DNA of 64,000 bases from Siphonodentalium dalli (GCA_032622095.1 CP136062.1:40858918-40922917), one strand, 5' to 3'. Shown: positions 8,478-17,467, counted from the first letter of the stretch. Notes: generated by a model not told the origin, from the sequence alone. Made by a program: numbers and translations.

Positions 8478-9545
8478 ATGAACAGTTATCTAAATTTTCT
8501 ATAATCCGAAGAAAATTGGAAGTTATGGCGGTGTAAAGAAGCTTTTTGATGAAGCGAAAAAGCAAAATAAAAAAATAAAACTCATAGATGTGAAGAAATG
8601 GTTGCAATGTCAGTCGACATATACTCTACACAAACCAATAATTCGAAAATTCCAACGTAGAAAGACTGTTGTAGCTGGGATTGATATTCAATGGCAGGCA
8701 GATTTAGCTGATCTTCAGAATTTGAAAAAACATAATGATACTTACAGATATCTGTTGTGTGTGATAGACGTTTTTTCAAAATTTGCGTGGGTATTGCCAA
8801 TCCACGATAAATCTGGACATACTTTGATCGAATCATTCAGGAAAATTTTGAAATCTTCAAAACGTAAACAAAAATCGTTTCAAGCTGATAATGGTTCTGA
8901 ATTCAAAAATGAAAAGTTTTTGAAATTTCTGCGATCAGAAAGAATTCATTTCTTCACAACTGAGAATCCAGAGACTAAAGCAAGTATTGTCGAGCGATTT
9001 CAAAGAACTTTAAAACTCGCATGTGGAAGTATTTCACACACAATAAAACTTCAAGATATATTGATGTTTTACAGCCCCTAGTCGATTCTTACAACAATAG
9101 TAATCACCGTAGCATAAAATCTAAACCGTCGGAAGTTACTTTGAAAACTGAAGCTGAAATTTCCAAAAATCTATATGGAACAGGGAATAAAAAAGGAAAA
9201 TCTACACTGAAAGTGTGTGACTTGGTTCGTATTAACAAAACCAAAAGAACATTTGAAAAGGGTTATTTACCAAACTGGACTCGTGAAATTTTCAAAGTTG
9301 ATAAAATTTGTAAAACTAATCCAATAACATACAAAGTTTCTGATCTTGATGGTGAAGAGATTGATGGATCATTCTACAAACATGACATCCAGCATATAAA
9401 AGACAGTAAGGTGTATGAAATAGAATCAGTTATCGATAAAAGAACGAGAAGAGTGGGTGGTAAAACAGTAAAAGAAATTAAAGTTCATTGGCTTGGATAT
9501 CCAAAAAAGTTTTACAGTTGGATCCCAGCTTCAAATTTAGTATAA
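8462..9545 (+). pseudogene. Polinton rve-type integrase with chromodomain, two frame breaks
   Basis: The integrase inserts the element by DD(E) strand transfer, as retroviral enzymes do. Three consecutive frames carry it: an N-terminus from ATG 8462 to a break near 8493; the catalytic core (8497-9010); and the C-terminal part (about 9015-9545). In the core, WQAD supplies the first Asp, QADNGSEF the second, and ASIVERFQRT the Glu, with 34 residues between the second Asp and the Glu. The last 45 residues (VIDKRTRR, VHWLGYP, SWIPASNL) are a chromodomain, the usual C-terminus of Polinton integrases. The second break is in the TTTAAAAC run near 9010. Total of about 360 codons is near family length. 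Confidence 0.9.
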
Positions 9546-9558
9546 AACAGAATTAATC

Positions 9559-9858
9559 ATGTCGCAAAATCATTCAGATTCAATTAGTCTCGATGAACCA
9601 TCACAATTTAAGTTCTGTGGTGAAAAAGTTGCTAAGAACCAAGTCACCTACTTCACGCATATAATTATTATTTATATCATAATAATTACATCTATTGTAT
9701 ACATTAGTATCCAGAGCGCAAACAAAGAATTGTGGCTTATTCTTCTAAGTAGTTCTCTAGCTTATATTCTACCAATACCTGGACTGAAATTATTGAAAAA
9801 TACTGAGAGAAAAATATTCATTCTACATAACTCGCATATTCTGGTGGATCACATTTGA
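9559..9858 (+). CDS. small Polinton membrane protein
   Basis: 99 residues. Residues about 31-51 are a strongly hydrophobic Ile-rich transmembrane helix and 58-72 (LWLILLSSSLAYILP) a second hydrophobic segment ending in the P.PG turn seen in related Polinton proteins. A small two-segment membrane protein between integrase and penton is a recurring feature of these elements. The last ~20 residues (after NTERK) do not look conserved and might reflect a frame change. It is probably a virion membrane or morphogenesis protein. Confidence 0.65.
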   Translation: MSQNHSDSISLDEPSQFKFCGEKVAKNQVTYFTHIIIIYIIIITSIVYISIQSANKELWLILLSSSLAYILPIPGLKLLKNTERKIFILHNSHILVDHI

Positions 9859-10383
9859 CAGATACAATTCAAGGTGTAATTGATAGTACAGTAAGCAGAA
9901 TGATTCCAGAACTGAAATTCGAATTCGGATATTCCAAAGCACAACAACGAGTTAAAATTTCAACCAATAGTTATACCAAAGTATGTCTTGTACTCCCCAG
10001 AGCTCTTTTGGATAAACTTGGTTACAGAACAGAATCAAACACTGTCACATTTGCTACTCCTTCGATAACATTTCCATATGGAGTTGATTTAAATGCGGAG
10101 CATAATCAATTGTTTGTTTATTCTTACATTGCTGATTATACAATTCTTAGTGATGTTGAAGCACCGATATTACGAGTGACATCATTCGAGAGTAAAAGAA
10201 TACATGATGGTAAACATATTAAGCATGAATTCAAAAACTTACAGTATGTACCAGTATCAAAGTCTAGCTTTGATACCATAAATGTATATATAACTGGTGA
10301 TACTGGTTAAACCAATTCAGTTTATTGGTGGAAAGTCTATGGTAAAGTTGCATTTCCGACGCCGAAGTAATTTGTATTTATGA
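9855..10383 (+). pseudogene. Polinton minor capsid protein (penton, single jelly roll)
   Basis: Forms capsid vertices in Polinton and adintovirus virions. Family features visible are ELKFEFGYS near the start, YSYIADYTILSDVEAPILRV in the middle, YVPVSKSSFDTI and the DTG turn near the end. The main frame stops at 10308-10310, but the next frame continues with FIGGKSMVKLHF and a basic tail, ending at 10381-10383, so a one-base break near 10308 is likely. The start is uncertain: the first in-frame ATG is 9900, and the frame is open from 9831. The stop overlaps the next gene's ATG as ATGA. Confidence 0.85.
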
Positions 10384-10760
10384 TTATCCCCGTGTATAGA
10401 GGCGTACCTAGACAGTATGGTAATGGAATTGGTTCACTATTCAAAGCTGCAATGAGAACAGTACTAGCGTTTCTAAAACATATTGGTCAGATTGCTAAAC
10501 AACAAGTATTCAAGCATGGACTTGCTGCAGTCGAAGATATCATTCATCGTGGTAAAAGTCCAAAAGAAGTATTTTTGAAACAAGGTAAAGAAGCATTGAA
10601 ATCTTTTGGAAGGGAAACAATAAAGAAAATATCAACACCAAATGGCATAAATAGATCATCGCGACCTTTGAAAAATCATTCTTCTCGCAAACGAGTTAGA
10701 AGTAAGTCCATTAAAACGCCTGTAAAGAAATCACAACGATCTCTCGATATATTTGATTAA
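10380..10760 (+). CDS. Polinton basic core or membrane-active protein
   Basis: 126 residues, intact. It starts MIIPVYRGVPRQYGNGIGSL; the (Y/R)G.GIG.LF opening followed by an amphipathic helix (FKAAMRTVLAFLKHIG) is typical of a protein encoded between penton and major capsid protein in Polintons. It is reminiscent of adenovirus minor core or membrane-lytic proteins. The C-terminal third (SSRKRVRSKSIKTPVKKS) is very basic, suggesting DNA contact. It overlaps the penton stop (ATGA) and ends two bases before the capsid ATG. Confidence 0.65.
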   Translation: MIIPVYRGVPRQYGNGIGSLFKAAMRTVLAFLKHIGQIAKQQVFKHGLAAVEDIIHRGKSPKEVFLKQGKEALKSFGRETIKKISTPNGINRSSRPLKNHSSRKRVRSKSIKTPVKKSQRSLDIFD

Positions 10761-10762
10761 TC

Positions 10763-12064
10763 ATGATGATGCAACATGGATCATGCGAATGCAGCAAGTC
10801 CGAGTTAGATGCTTCTGATGTTCCACCAACAATGACAACGATGTTGGAATCACAATGGATAGAACATCATCCGATTAGCTCTTTGAATAATTCCGCACCG
10901 GTAGAATTTGTAATTTCACCTCAAACTGAAAAATGGACAGATGTAAATCAACCATATTTGTACCTGAAATTCAAAATCACAAAAGCAGATGGAACAAACT
11001 TGGTTGATGGTACTGATGAAATTGCGCCTATTAACAACTTTTTCCATAGTATGTTCAGTAGTATTGATATTTACCTAAATAACAAACTTGTAACGGCGAA
11101 CGGAGATACCTATCCTTATCGAGCCTGCATGGAAAATCTCTTGGCTTATTCTGATGAATGTAAAGAAAATCAACTTGCCGCACTAGAAATGTGGTATCCA
11201 GACACCGCTAAACAGTTCACCGAAAACACTAAAGCTGGTGGTAATGATGGATTGAAATCTCGCCAAGCAATCATAGCAGGTAGTAAAACGGTAGAATTGT
11301 GTGGTCGTTTACACACAGATATATTTCTACAAGAGAAATACTTACCAAATGGAATTGAGATAAGAATTCGTCTCAATAGAGCGAATCCAAAATTCTTTTT
11401 AATTGGTCAGGCCGACGGAAAAATTGTATTTGAAACGGCAGTTTTCAATGTTCGTACAATTACGCTGATGCCAGTAGTAGCAAATAACTTGAACCAAACA
11501 ATAATACAGAAAAATATGAAAATACCGATTAGAAGAGTTGAAGTAAAAACATTCACTATTGGTGCAGGGCTTAGATCAAAAATTGAAGATCACCTTTTTC
11601 AAGGACAAATGCCAAAGAGACTTTTCATAGGCTTGGTATCAAAGAAAGATATGAATGGCGATATTGATACGAACCATTTCATTTCCAACACTTCAATCTG
11701 AAAAAGCTTGAAGTTAGTCAGGACGGACATACCATCCATAACCGACCATTTGAACCAAACTTTGAATCAGAACAATGCCTAAGATCTTATTTATCACTGT
11801 ATCAGTCTTCGGGTATGTTTGGACATAACAAATCCTTTGGTTTGAATCTCGAAAAATACATGAATGGTTATTGTTTCTGGGGTTACGACCTCACACCTGA
11901 CCAAGGGGCAGGAAGGACATTTGCATCCTATAAACACCGGTAACATAAGGTTAGAGCTTCAGTTTGCTGCAGCTCTAGCTTCAGTGATCAACGTGATAGT
12001 CTATGCTGAGTTTGATAATCAACTTGAAATCAACAATTTGCGAGAAATAATAACAGATTATTAA
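10763..12064 (+). pseudogene. Polinton major capsid protein (double jelly roll), two frame breaks
   Basis: This protein forms the hexon-like shell; in animal genomes such copies are often annotated F54H12.2-like. The first frame (312 codons) shows ESQWIEHHPISSLNNSAPVE, TEKWTDVNQPYLYLKFKI and GRLHTDIFLQEKYLPNGIEI. It shifts near 11680: the original frame stops at 11699-11701 while a second frame carries the next ~85 residues, including GMFGHNKSFGLNLEKY, to a stop near 11941. A third frame ([26 protein letters not shown]) completes it to 12062-12064. Combined length, about 430 codons, fits the family. Confidence 0.93.
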
Positions 12065-12068
12065 AAAC

Positions 12069-12524
12069 ATGGATGGATTGCATTTGGAGGAAAAATTGAG
12101 AGAGCAAGTTGGAGGACTCGATTTCATTCCATATGTTTCTATCCTTGACAAAGTTCGGAAAACTTTCGAGAAATGTTCCGTTCATGAAATACAAAATCAA
12201 ATTTCAAAAGAAGTGACACTCAATTGTGAAGGATGTAAAATAGATCATCCAAGTCAGACACGACATTTACTTTGTCTTTGGACACCACCTATACAATGGG
12301 TAGATATGTTCATTGATATAGCACTACTTAAATTGAACATCTACCGAGTTATGGAACAATGGTATCCAGAAATAGAATCATTTACACCACAAGAGAAATT
12401 TGAGGCATTCAAACTTTGGAAAGATATAAAGGAAGTTATTCATGCAAACTGTAACCAATTTAATTCGGTTTTTATTGACTTGTGGTGTGAAAAAGTAAAA
12501 AAATACTACGAAGATGAACACTAG
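12069..12524 (+). CDS. Polinton Cys/His protein, 151 aa
   Basis: Intact. Residues 53-69 hold C-x2-C-x3-H-x5-H-x2-C around a DHPSQ core, a likely metal-binding site that I recall as conserved in proteins of invertebrate Polintons. The remainder is helical with many aromatic residues (WTPPIQWVDM, MEQWYPEIESF). Function is unknown. It lies four bases after the capsid stop and overlaps the protease start by 11 bases, so it probably belongs to the late structural set. Confidence 0.65.
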   Translation: MDGLHLEEKLREQVGGLDFIPYVSILDKVRKTFEKCSVHEIQNQISKEVTLNCEGCKIDHPSQTRHLLCLWTPPIQWVDMFIDIALLKLNIYRVMEQWYPEIESFTPQEKFEAFKLWKDIKEVIHANCNQFNSVFIDLWCEKVKKYYEDEH

Positions 12525-13044
12525 CGAACTTCAGCATATACTAGACAAATCATCCTACCTCTGTTCATTGTATGGTGTAGTGTGTGCAAAAGATCAGTTA
12601 CCACACGAGAAACCTCATCATGTAAAAACATACATAGTAAATACACATACGTCAGAAAAGCCAGGAGAACACTGGGTTGCCATTTTCTTCAATGGGAACA
12701 TTGCAACATATTTCGATTCGTTTGGGATACCAGTTATTGATAAATGTATCAAATCATTTATTCAAAGAAATTCGATCGAATGTAAAATAAACGTTGGGCG
12801 GTTTCAACATCACGGTACAAACGTATGTGGTATCTACTGCATATTTGCTTTACATTTCTTGAAAAGCGGATATGGTATACAAGTATTAGTTGAAATGAAT
12901 TTTGATGGTGACTACTTCAAAAATGATAGAAAATTATTTGATTGCTTTCGTAGAAACTATGAACACTTACGAAAAGAATCAGAAACATTACCCAAAACAT
13001 GTATTTCACAAACTTGTAAGACTTACTGTGAATTTCAGTGTTGA
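12514..13044 (+). CDS. adenain-like cysteine protease
   Basis: 176 residues, intact. This maturation protease of Polinton and adenovirus-type virions cleaves capsid and core precursors during assembly. The catalytic set is readable in order: His53 (GEHWVAIFF), Asp68 (YFDSFG), Gln98 (RFQHHG) and Cys105 (NVCGIYC). The seven-residue spacing from Gln to Cys is the adenain spacing. Length is close to the Polinton family norm. It is the last gene of the structural block, and an AATAAA lies about 80 bases after the stop. Confidence 0.92.
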   Translation: MNTSELQHILDKSSYLCSLYGVVCAKDQLPHEKPHHVKTYIVNTHTSEKPGEHWVAIFFNGNIATYFDSFGIPVIDKCIKSFIQRNSIECKINVGRFQHHGTNVCGIYCIFALHFLKSGYGIQVLVEMNFDGDYFKNDRKLFDCFRRNYEHLRKESETLPKTCISQTCKTYCEFQC

Positions 13045-13122
13045 TAAAATGTGTCCATTACCAATTGTTTAAATATGTTAAAATCATAATCATTTTATAA
13101 ATATGTTGATTCTTAATTCAAA

Positions 13123-13128
13123 AATAAA
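13123..13128 (+). terminator. polyadenylation signal of the structural block
   Basis: AATAAA within AAAAATAAAAG, 79 bases after the protease stop. I see no other clear AATAAA in the tightly packed intergenic joints from 7060 on. Confidence 0.6.
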
Positions 13129-13201
13129 AGTTATGTTGTTGAAAAACAGTATCTGTTTTAATGATCGTCTTCGGCAATGTCGATCAAGATCTTAATTCAC
13201 C

Positions 13202-13260
13202 AAAAAGAAACACATTTGAAATGACGTCGCCAATGACGTCCGCGCGTTTTACATATAACA
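13202..13260 (+). promoter_or_regulatory. accessory-gene promoter module, copy 4
   Basis: AAAAAGAAACACATTTGAA, ATGACGTCGCC, AATGACGTCCGCGCG and ACATATAAC: the same module as at the left end with the middle shortened. It contains two complete TGACGTC sites. Unlike the other copies, the predicted ATG (13479) is about 225 bases downstream, with at least two tiny upstream ORFs. Confidence 0.7.
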
Positions 13261-13478
13261 AAACCCCATTTAGAGTATACCATTTAGGGTGGCATGTAAC
13301 CCATGCTCCACAAGCAAGCATCAAATGACTAGAAAACACTCACAACCAAACTCAACAAACGCTCTTCAGCGGCACTATATCACTCAACCGTGGGTTGTAG
13401 GAGAGGGCTTACAGCCCTTTCAAATCTTCCCGGGGGGATCTTCCCAAACCCAAACTCTCGTATATCATTTCCTCCACG

Positions 13479-13848
13479 ATGGATTACCCTAAAACTTATC
13501 TTGGATCTTATGTCAGAGCCATCCGTGTATCGGCCCGAGGGACATTGTGGTGTGGGAGACCCTTTCCTGAGCAGTGTATGGTACAGGTGAAAAGTTCTTT
13601 GAACTATTCACTTTTGTCTGTGCAACTTGGGCTCGGAATCCTACACTGTTCAGTGTACAGGAGATAGAACACATCGAATGGCTTGGAGAGAGAAAAAGCA
13701 GTACAGATTAGACGTATCCCCATTGAAGGGTGTGAGTATACCGCAAGGTATATTTCCATCTCTCATCGAGGGTTCGCTTGTGTTTCGGGAGTTGGATCAA
13801 GAGGATGGATTTGAGTTCCTAAAGACCCCATATCCACTTTTCTTGTGA
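13479..13848 (+). pseudogene. Polinton right-end accessory protein, paralogue of 4712-5126, two frame breaks
   Basis: Starts MDYPKTYLGSYVRAI. Three overlapping frames read sensibly in succession: about 13479-13575, 13575-13690 (GTGEKFFELFTFVCATWARN) and 13690-13848 (YRLDVSPLKGVSIPQGIF, ending PYPLFL). Similarity to the minus-strand gene at the other end lies in MDY..Y..SY, GT.(D/E)K.F(D/E) and the C-terminal region. No known family is recognised. The shared promoter module is upstream and a histone-type hairpin with decayed right arm starts 13 bases after the stop. The two paralogues sit next to opposite termini. Confidence 0.55.
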
Positions 13849-13861
13849 TCTGACGTAAAAC

Positions 13862-13878
13862 GGCCCTTTTCAGATGGC
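13862..13878 (+). promoter_or_regulatory. decayed histone-type 3' hairpin
   Basis: AAAACGGCCCTTTTCAG is identical to the left arm, loop and 5' flank of the perfect hairpin at 4683-4698, but the right arm reads ATGGC instead of GGCC. The position relative to the stop is conserved, 13 bases. Confidence 0.6.
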
Positions 13879-13887
13879 TCTTGCATG

Positions 13888-14292
13888 CACATTTTCACAG
13901 CGCTAGCGTCTTCGAATTTATTCGAAGACTTTCGCTTTTATTAAAAATGCACTGGAAAGTAGCACAATTTACCAACACGTCTATTTTTTCTCGGTATTAT
14001 TCTAAGTTCAATGTGTACAGCGAAGGGGAGCGCCCTTCGCTTACCACACTGGCATTAGAATCCGAGAAAAAATTGTGCTCTTTTCTGTCAAAAAATCCTT
14101 CGAAGCACTCACCTTTCTCTTTGTAATGTAACACAACCTCTGGACCGATTAATCCTACCCTGGGACCTGTCACTCTGACCCACCCCTGGCTGGCTGGCAC
14201 TCTGGCCCACCCCCTCGCTCGGGGACACTCTGGTCCATGGGCCAGAGTATCCCAGAGCGAGGGGGTGGGCCCGAGTGTCAGCCAATACTACT
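13888..14292 (-). repeat. right terminal inverted repeat of the Polinton
   Basis: Inverted match to 3122-3700, ending GAGTGTCAGCCAATACTACT. It carries one large imperfect palindrome (about 14192-14283, centred on CCATGG), where the left end carries several. Confidence 0.9.
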
Positions 14293-14930
14293 GATCATCC
14301 AGAATGCGGTAAACTACCATTTGTTATGAATGAAGCCGGCGCATTCACGTCGGCAAGTCGTGCTTGTTTACGTTCAACAGAAATGTGGTCAATGTTTAGG
14401 GTCATAGTCTGCTCCCCAGTTCAGACTCAGTGAACGAACGGTGACAAGTCACCGCTGTCAACGCACCTCGTGTGAGCGGTTCGTGATTGTCCGGGTTACG
14501 TACAATGGGTCGAACACAAAATACTTGTTGCGGTCCGTGTATCAGGTAATGGGTACATTATGGGGTCACTGGTACAAGGATGTATATGATTGAATGCACA
14601 GCATAATGAAAAATTACATGTAACTAGTAGTCAAAATTTTTTATTTTATTATTGCATGGGACGACAGGCAATCGGCACAAGTAATGAGCTCAGTCGATAT
14701 TGAGTATAGGACCAAAATAAAAAATGGAAATAAACATAGAGAATAACATCAATTGATGATATGTTAGTGTATAGGGTGGTGTTTGTATATTATATCCATA
14801 TTTAGGTCGACATAAATTACTAGAAGAGATATATTGTCTCATAAGGGCGATTAGCATTACTATTTTATCATGATGATGATGGGAAATTAAAATAAGATAT
14901 AATTTGGGAAGGGGTAGATCCAAAATACAA
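14293..14930. other. flank without recognised features
   Basis: No gene, tRNA or clear repeat recognised between the Polinton right end and the small frame at 14939. Base composition is ordinary AT-rich. Confidence 0.5.
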
Positions 14931-14938
14931 ACTTTACC

Positions 14939-15139
14939 ATGTTAGGGAAGTATAGTTTGTATACAACAATTGCTCTAGCTATAGGCACCTTAGTTGGTGT
15001 TCAGGGATACCATGGTGGTGGGTGTTGGTTCGCTTCTAGATGGTATGATACTGGGACAGGACAATTTTATAACTTTGACATATTACACAGGCAGGCCAAG
15101 ATGAATAAATCACCGGATTCTCGAAAATATCTTCAGTAG
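14939..15139 (+). CDS. possible small secreted peptide or first exon
   Basis: 66 codons starting MLGKYSLYTTIALAIGTLVG: a short basic start, a hydrophobic core and a plausible cleavage after VQG, as in a signal peptide. The following YHGGGCWFASRWYDTGTG is rich in Gly and aromatic residues with a single Cys. I recognise no family. It could be a stand-alone secreted peptide, a first exon whose donor I cannot place, or a chance frame. Nothing nearby supports transcription. Confidence 0.25.
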   Translation: MLGKYSLYTTIALAIGTLVGVQGYHGGGCWFASRWYDTGTGQFYNFDILHRQAKMNKSPDSRKYLQ

Positions 15140-15285
15140 TCAAGAATCCAGTAGTTTATTCACATTGACCTGTTAATTAAGCTATGTATACATTGGTCCA
15201 GATACAAGGATTATCTGGAACTTATATGCCATAGCAGACTATATACAGAAAGGCACACGGGTGTGTGACTCAGACGGGGACACAG

Positions 15286-16323
15286 TTAGTAAGCGCCCAA
15301 TGATTCATCCAATGCATCGATGTGCCTGGCAGTGGTAAGTTTTTCGACAGAACATCCTAATGACCTTCTGACATAAATTTTACCATCGAAGGTCCAACAC
15401 TCCGCTATTTTCGAGTCCTTTTTTAGCATGCGTGCACGTTTAAATATTCTGGCACGCGTAATGGTGGGGTCCTCGTTTACAAACAGCCTGCCAGGATATT
15501 CAGATGAATTGAAATCGTTCAGTGCACGCGTCTCATGTCATAGACTGATTTTCTGCAGCGGTAGGAAGGGAGCCGGAATATTATTTGGCTAGGAGGTGGA
15601 GCACTGGCTGAAGCTCCTTGTTTCACTGGTGGCCCTACACGGTGGCTGCGTCCTATGTGTTTCTCTTTTATCGGAATGCCCAATTTAGTTACAACATCTT
15701 GTACTATTTTGTCAGTTGATTCACCTGGGGTTTCAGTAATACCAGAGAGACGGAGATTTGTGCGCATTCCATATTGTTGAAGGTCGTCTATTTCCGCGCG
15801 GAGCTCGTATTTCAATTTTCTCGCGCGTTTCAACTTCAGTTTTAAGTTTTAATTCCAGTGCGTTTATTTTGGCATCGCATTTAGACAGTTCTTTGTTTAG
15901 GATATCCATTGTTACTATGTCGTCCTTACATACTTTGGCGATTTAATTCTTAGCGATTGATGAAGCTACTGACTGGACTAAGGTCTGCATCACTTTTGCC
16001 AGAGCTTCTATTACCCTGGTGCTGGTTAGAGCTTTGATTAGGCCACTCTCAAAATATGCCTTTGGTCCGAAGAATTAATTTGACTCACGATCAGCCTCAT
16101 CTTCGGATAGAATTGGGCTATTAATCAGGTCACTTTGATAGAATGGCTTCGATTTTTTTGCTTTCCATGAACCCCGAAGGGGAAATTGGCGATTCGGAAA
16201 CATCGCGGTCCTTCCTCTTGACATGCACGGGCCCGGAGACACCGGTGGTAGAGTCAGGATTTTACACCGTATATGTACTGTTTTTTTCAAGGCTTGATGC
16301 CGAAATCTCGGGCTGTTGATCAC
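15286..16323 (-). pseudogene. LINE (L1/Tx1-like) ORF1 remnant
   Basis: On the minus strand, from ATG 16323 to TAA 15286-15288, several frames together resemble an L1-type ORF1 nucleic-acid chaperone. After a poorly conserved N-terminus (stop near 16075) comes a coiled-coil stretch (ELSKCDAKINALELKLKTEV), then the RRM-like domain (NLRLSGITETPGES, KEKHIGRSHRVG, IIFRLPSYRCR). The C-terminal domain (LFVNEDPTITRARIFKRAR, WTFDGKIYVRR) follows. At least two stops and two frame shifts interrupt it. No reverse transcriptase ORF2 follows at lower coordinates, so the copy is truncated or ORF1-only. Confidence 0.75.
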
Positions 16324-17272
16324 TCATAACGAATGAATACACAGTAATAATCAGGAGGGTCAATTAACAAAGAGCTACTATGGGTGAGCAGTTTACAATG
16401 GCGAAGTCGCTAACGATTATTATCCAATCTGCCGTCGAAAATATCAGTCCACAATAGTATGCAGTGAATGACCGAGAATTATATTTACATCGAGAATAAA
16501 TTCAAAACAACAGCGTCGTATTAAATAATATGATCATACGCTAGCATAATTAACGAACCAAAGCTAAACCACTCACATGAGCGTATCTGTAGCGTCTAAA
16601 ACAATTCTTATCAATATCACTTTATAGATTCCCACCAAATAAGATTCACATGCATAAGGCTTATATTTCGTGTCGGTAATTATAAATAGTTATATACATG
16701 TATGTTATCGAGAGTGGAACTGGACCTAACCATTATATTACTTGGCGTGCTGGGGGAGCTCTCCGCTTGAGATACTCATTACGCAGGCTAGATGGAGACG
16801 AGTGTCCATTTCATAATGTTTATTTCATTCATAACATGTCATCATGTCGATTTCAACGACAGTCGACAAACAACGTCTTCGTGTAAGTTTCCACATTGAC
16901 CGAATTCGAGTGGAACTGAATGTATCTTGTGCTTTGTTCATAAGTATTTGATTTCATTCTATTCAAGAAAATAGGATATATATGGATAAACAGAACCATG
17001 TACGTACTATACTGACTTGTGATAATAATTAAATCATTATTAAATATCATTTTATATATTTATATATTTTATGGACTAGTTACTTGGCCTTACAAATAAC
17101 AAAACACATACATGATTGTATGACGTTTATATAAATAGGATAATGTTGCACATCGACTGATTTGTGTTGGCCTCTTGACAGCCGATTACATTAATGCTTT
17201 AACACCACCGATCTATACTGTGCTACAAAAGTGGTCGCGAAAATTCAAAACAGCAGTGTCGTATTAGATAAT

Positions 17273-17413
17273 AATTGGCGACGTCACAATATCAGATATA
17301 GTCTATATACGATCCAAAGCGTCCGGCTTTGGTTCGTTAATAATTGGTGACGTCACAAAATCAGATATAGTATATATATATACGGCCCAAAGCGCCCGGC
17401 TTTGGTTCGTTAT
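17273..17413. repeat. tandem duplication of a ~70-bp unit
   Basis: AATTGGCGACGTCACAATAT ... CCGGCTTTGGTTCGTTA is followed directly by a second copy with small changes, including a TA-expansion. Each copy has GACGTCAC and a short GC-rich palindrome. Confidence 0.75.
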
Positions 17414-17467
17414 AATGAGTTTTAAAGTGCACGATGAAACATGATGATTTGAACACTCATCATCAGC

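Larger units (their letters stand above)
3122..14292 (+). mobile_element. Polinton/Maverick (adintovirus-like) element without polymerase
   Basis: Polintons are self-synthesising virus-like DNA transposons with 5'-AGT termini, long inverted repeats and 6-bp target duplications. Here both ends read AGTAGTATTGGCTGACACTC inward. The flanks are GATAAT on the left (3116-3121) and GATCAT on the right (14293-14298), one mismatch in six; an exact GATCAT also lies at 3105-3110, eleven bases outside the left end. Hallmark genes present are the major capsid protein, penton, adenain-like protease, rve-chromodomain integrase and small core-like proteins. At 11.2 kb it is shorter than the usual 15-20 kb or more; no family-B polymerase and no packaging ATPase is visible. 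Many structural genes carry one-base frame breaks, so this copy is inactive or the assembly has indel errors. The left third is an unusual cassette of small accessory genes. Confidence 0.93.
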
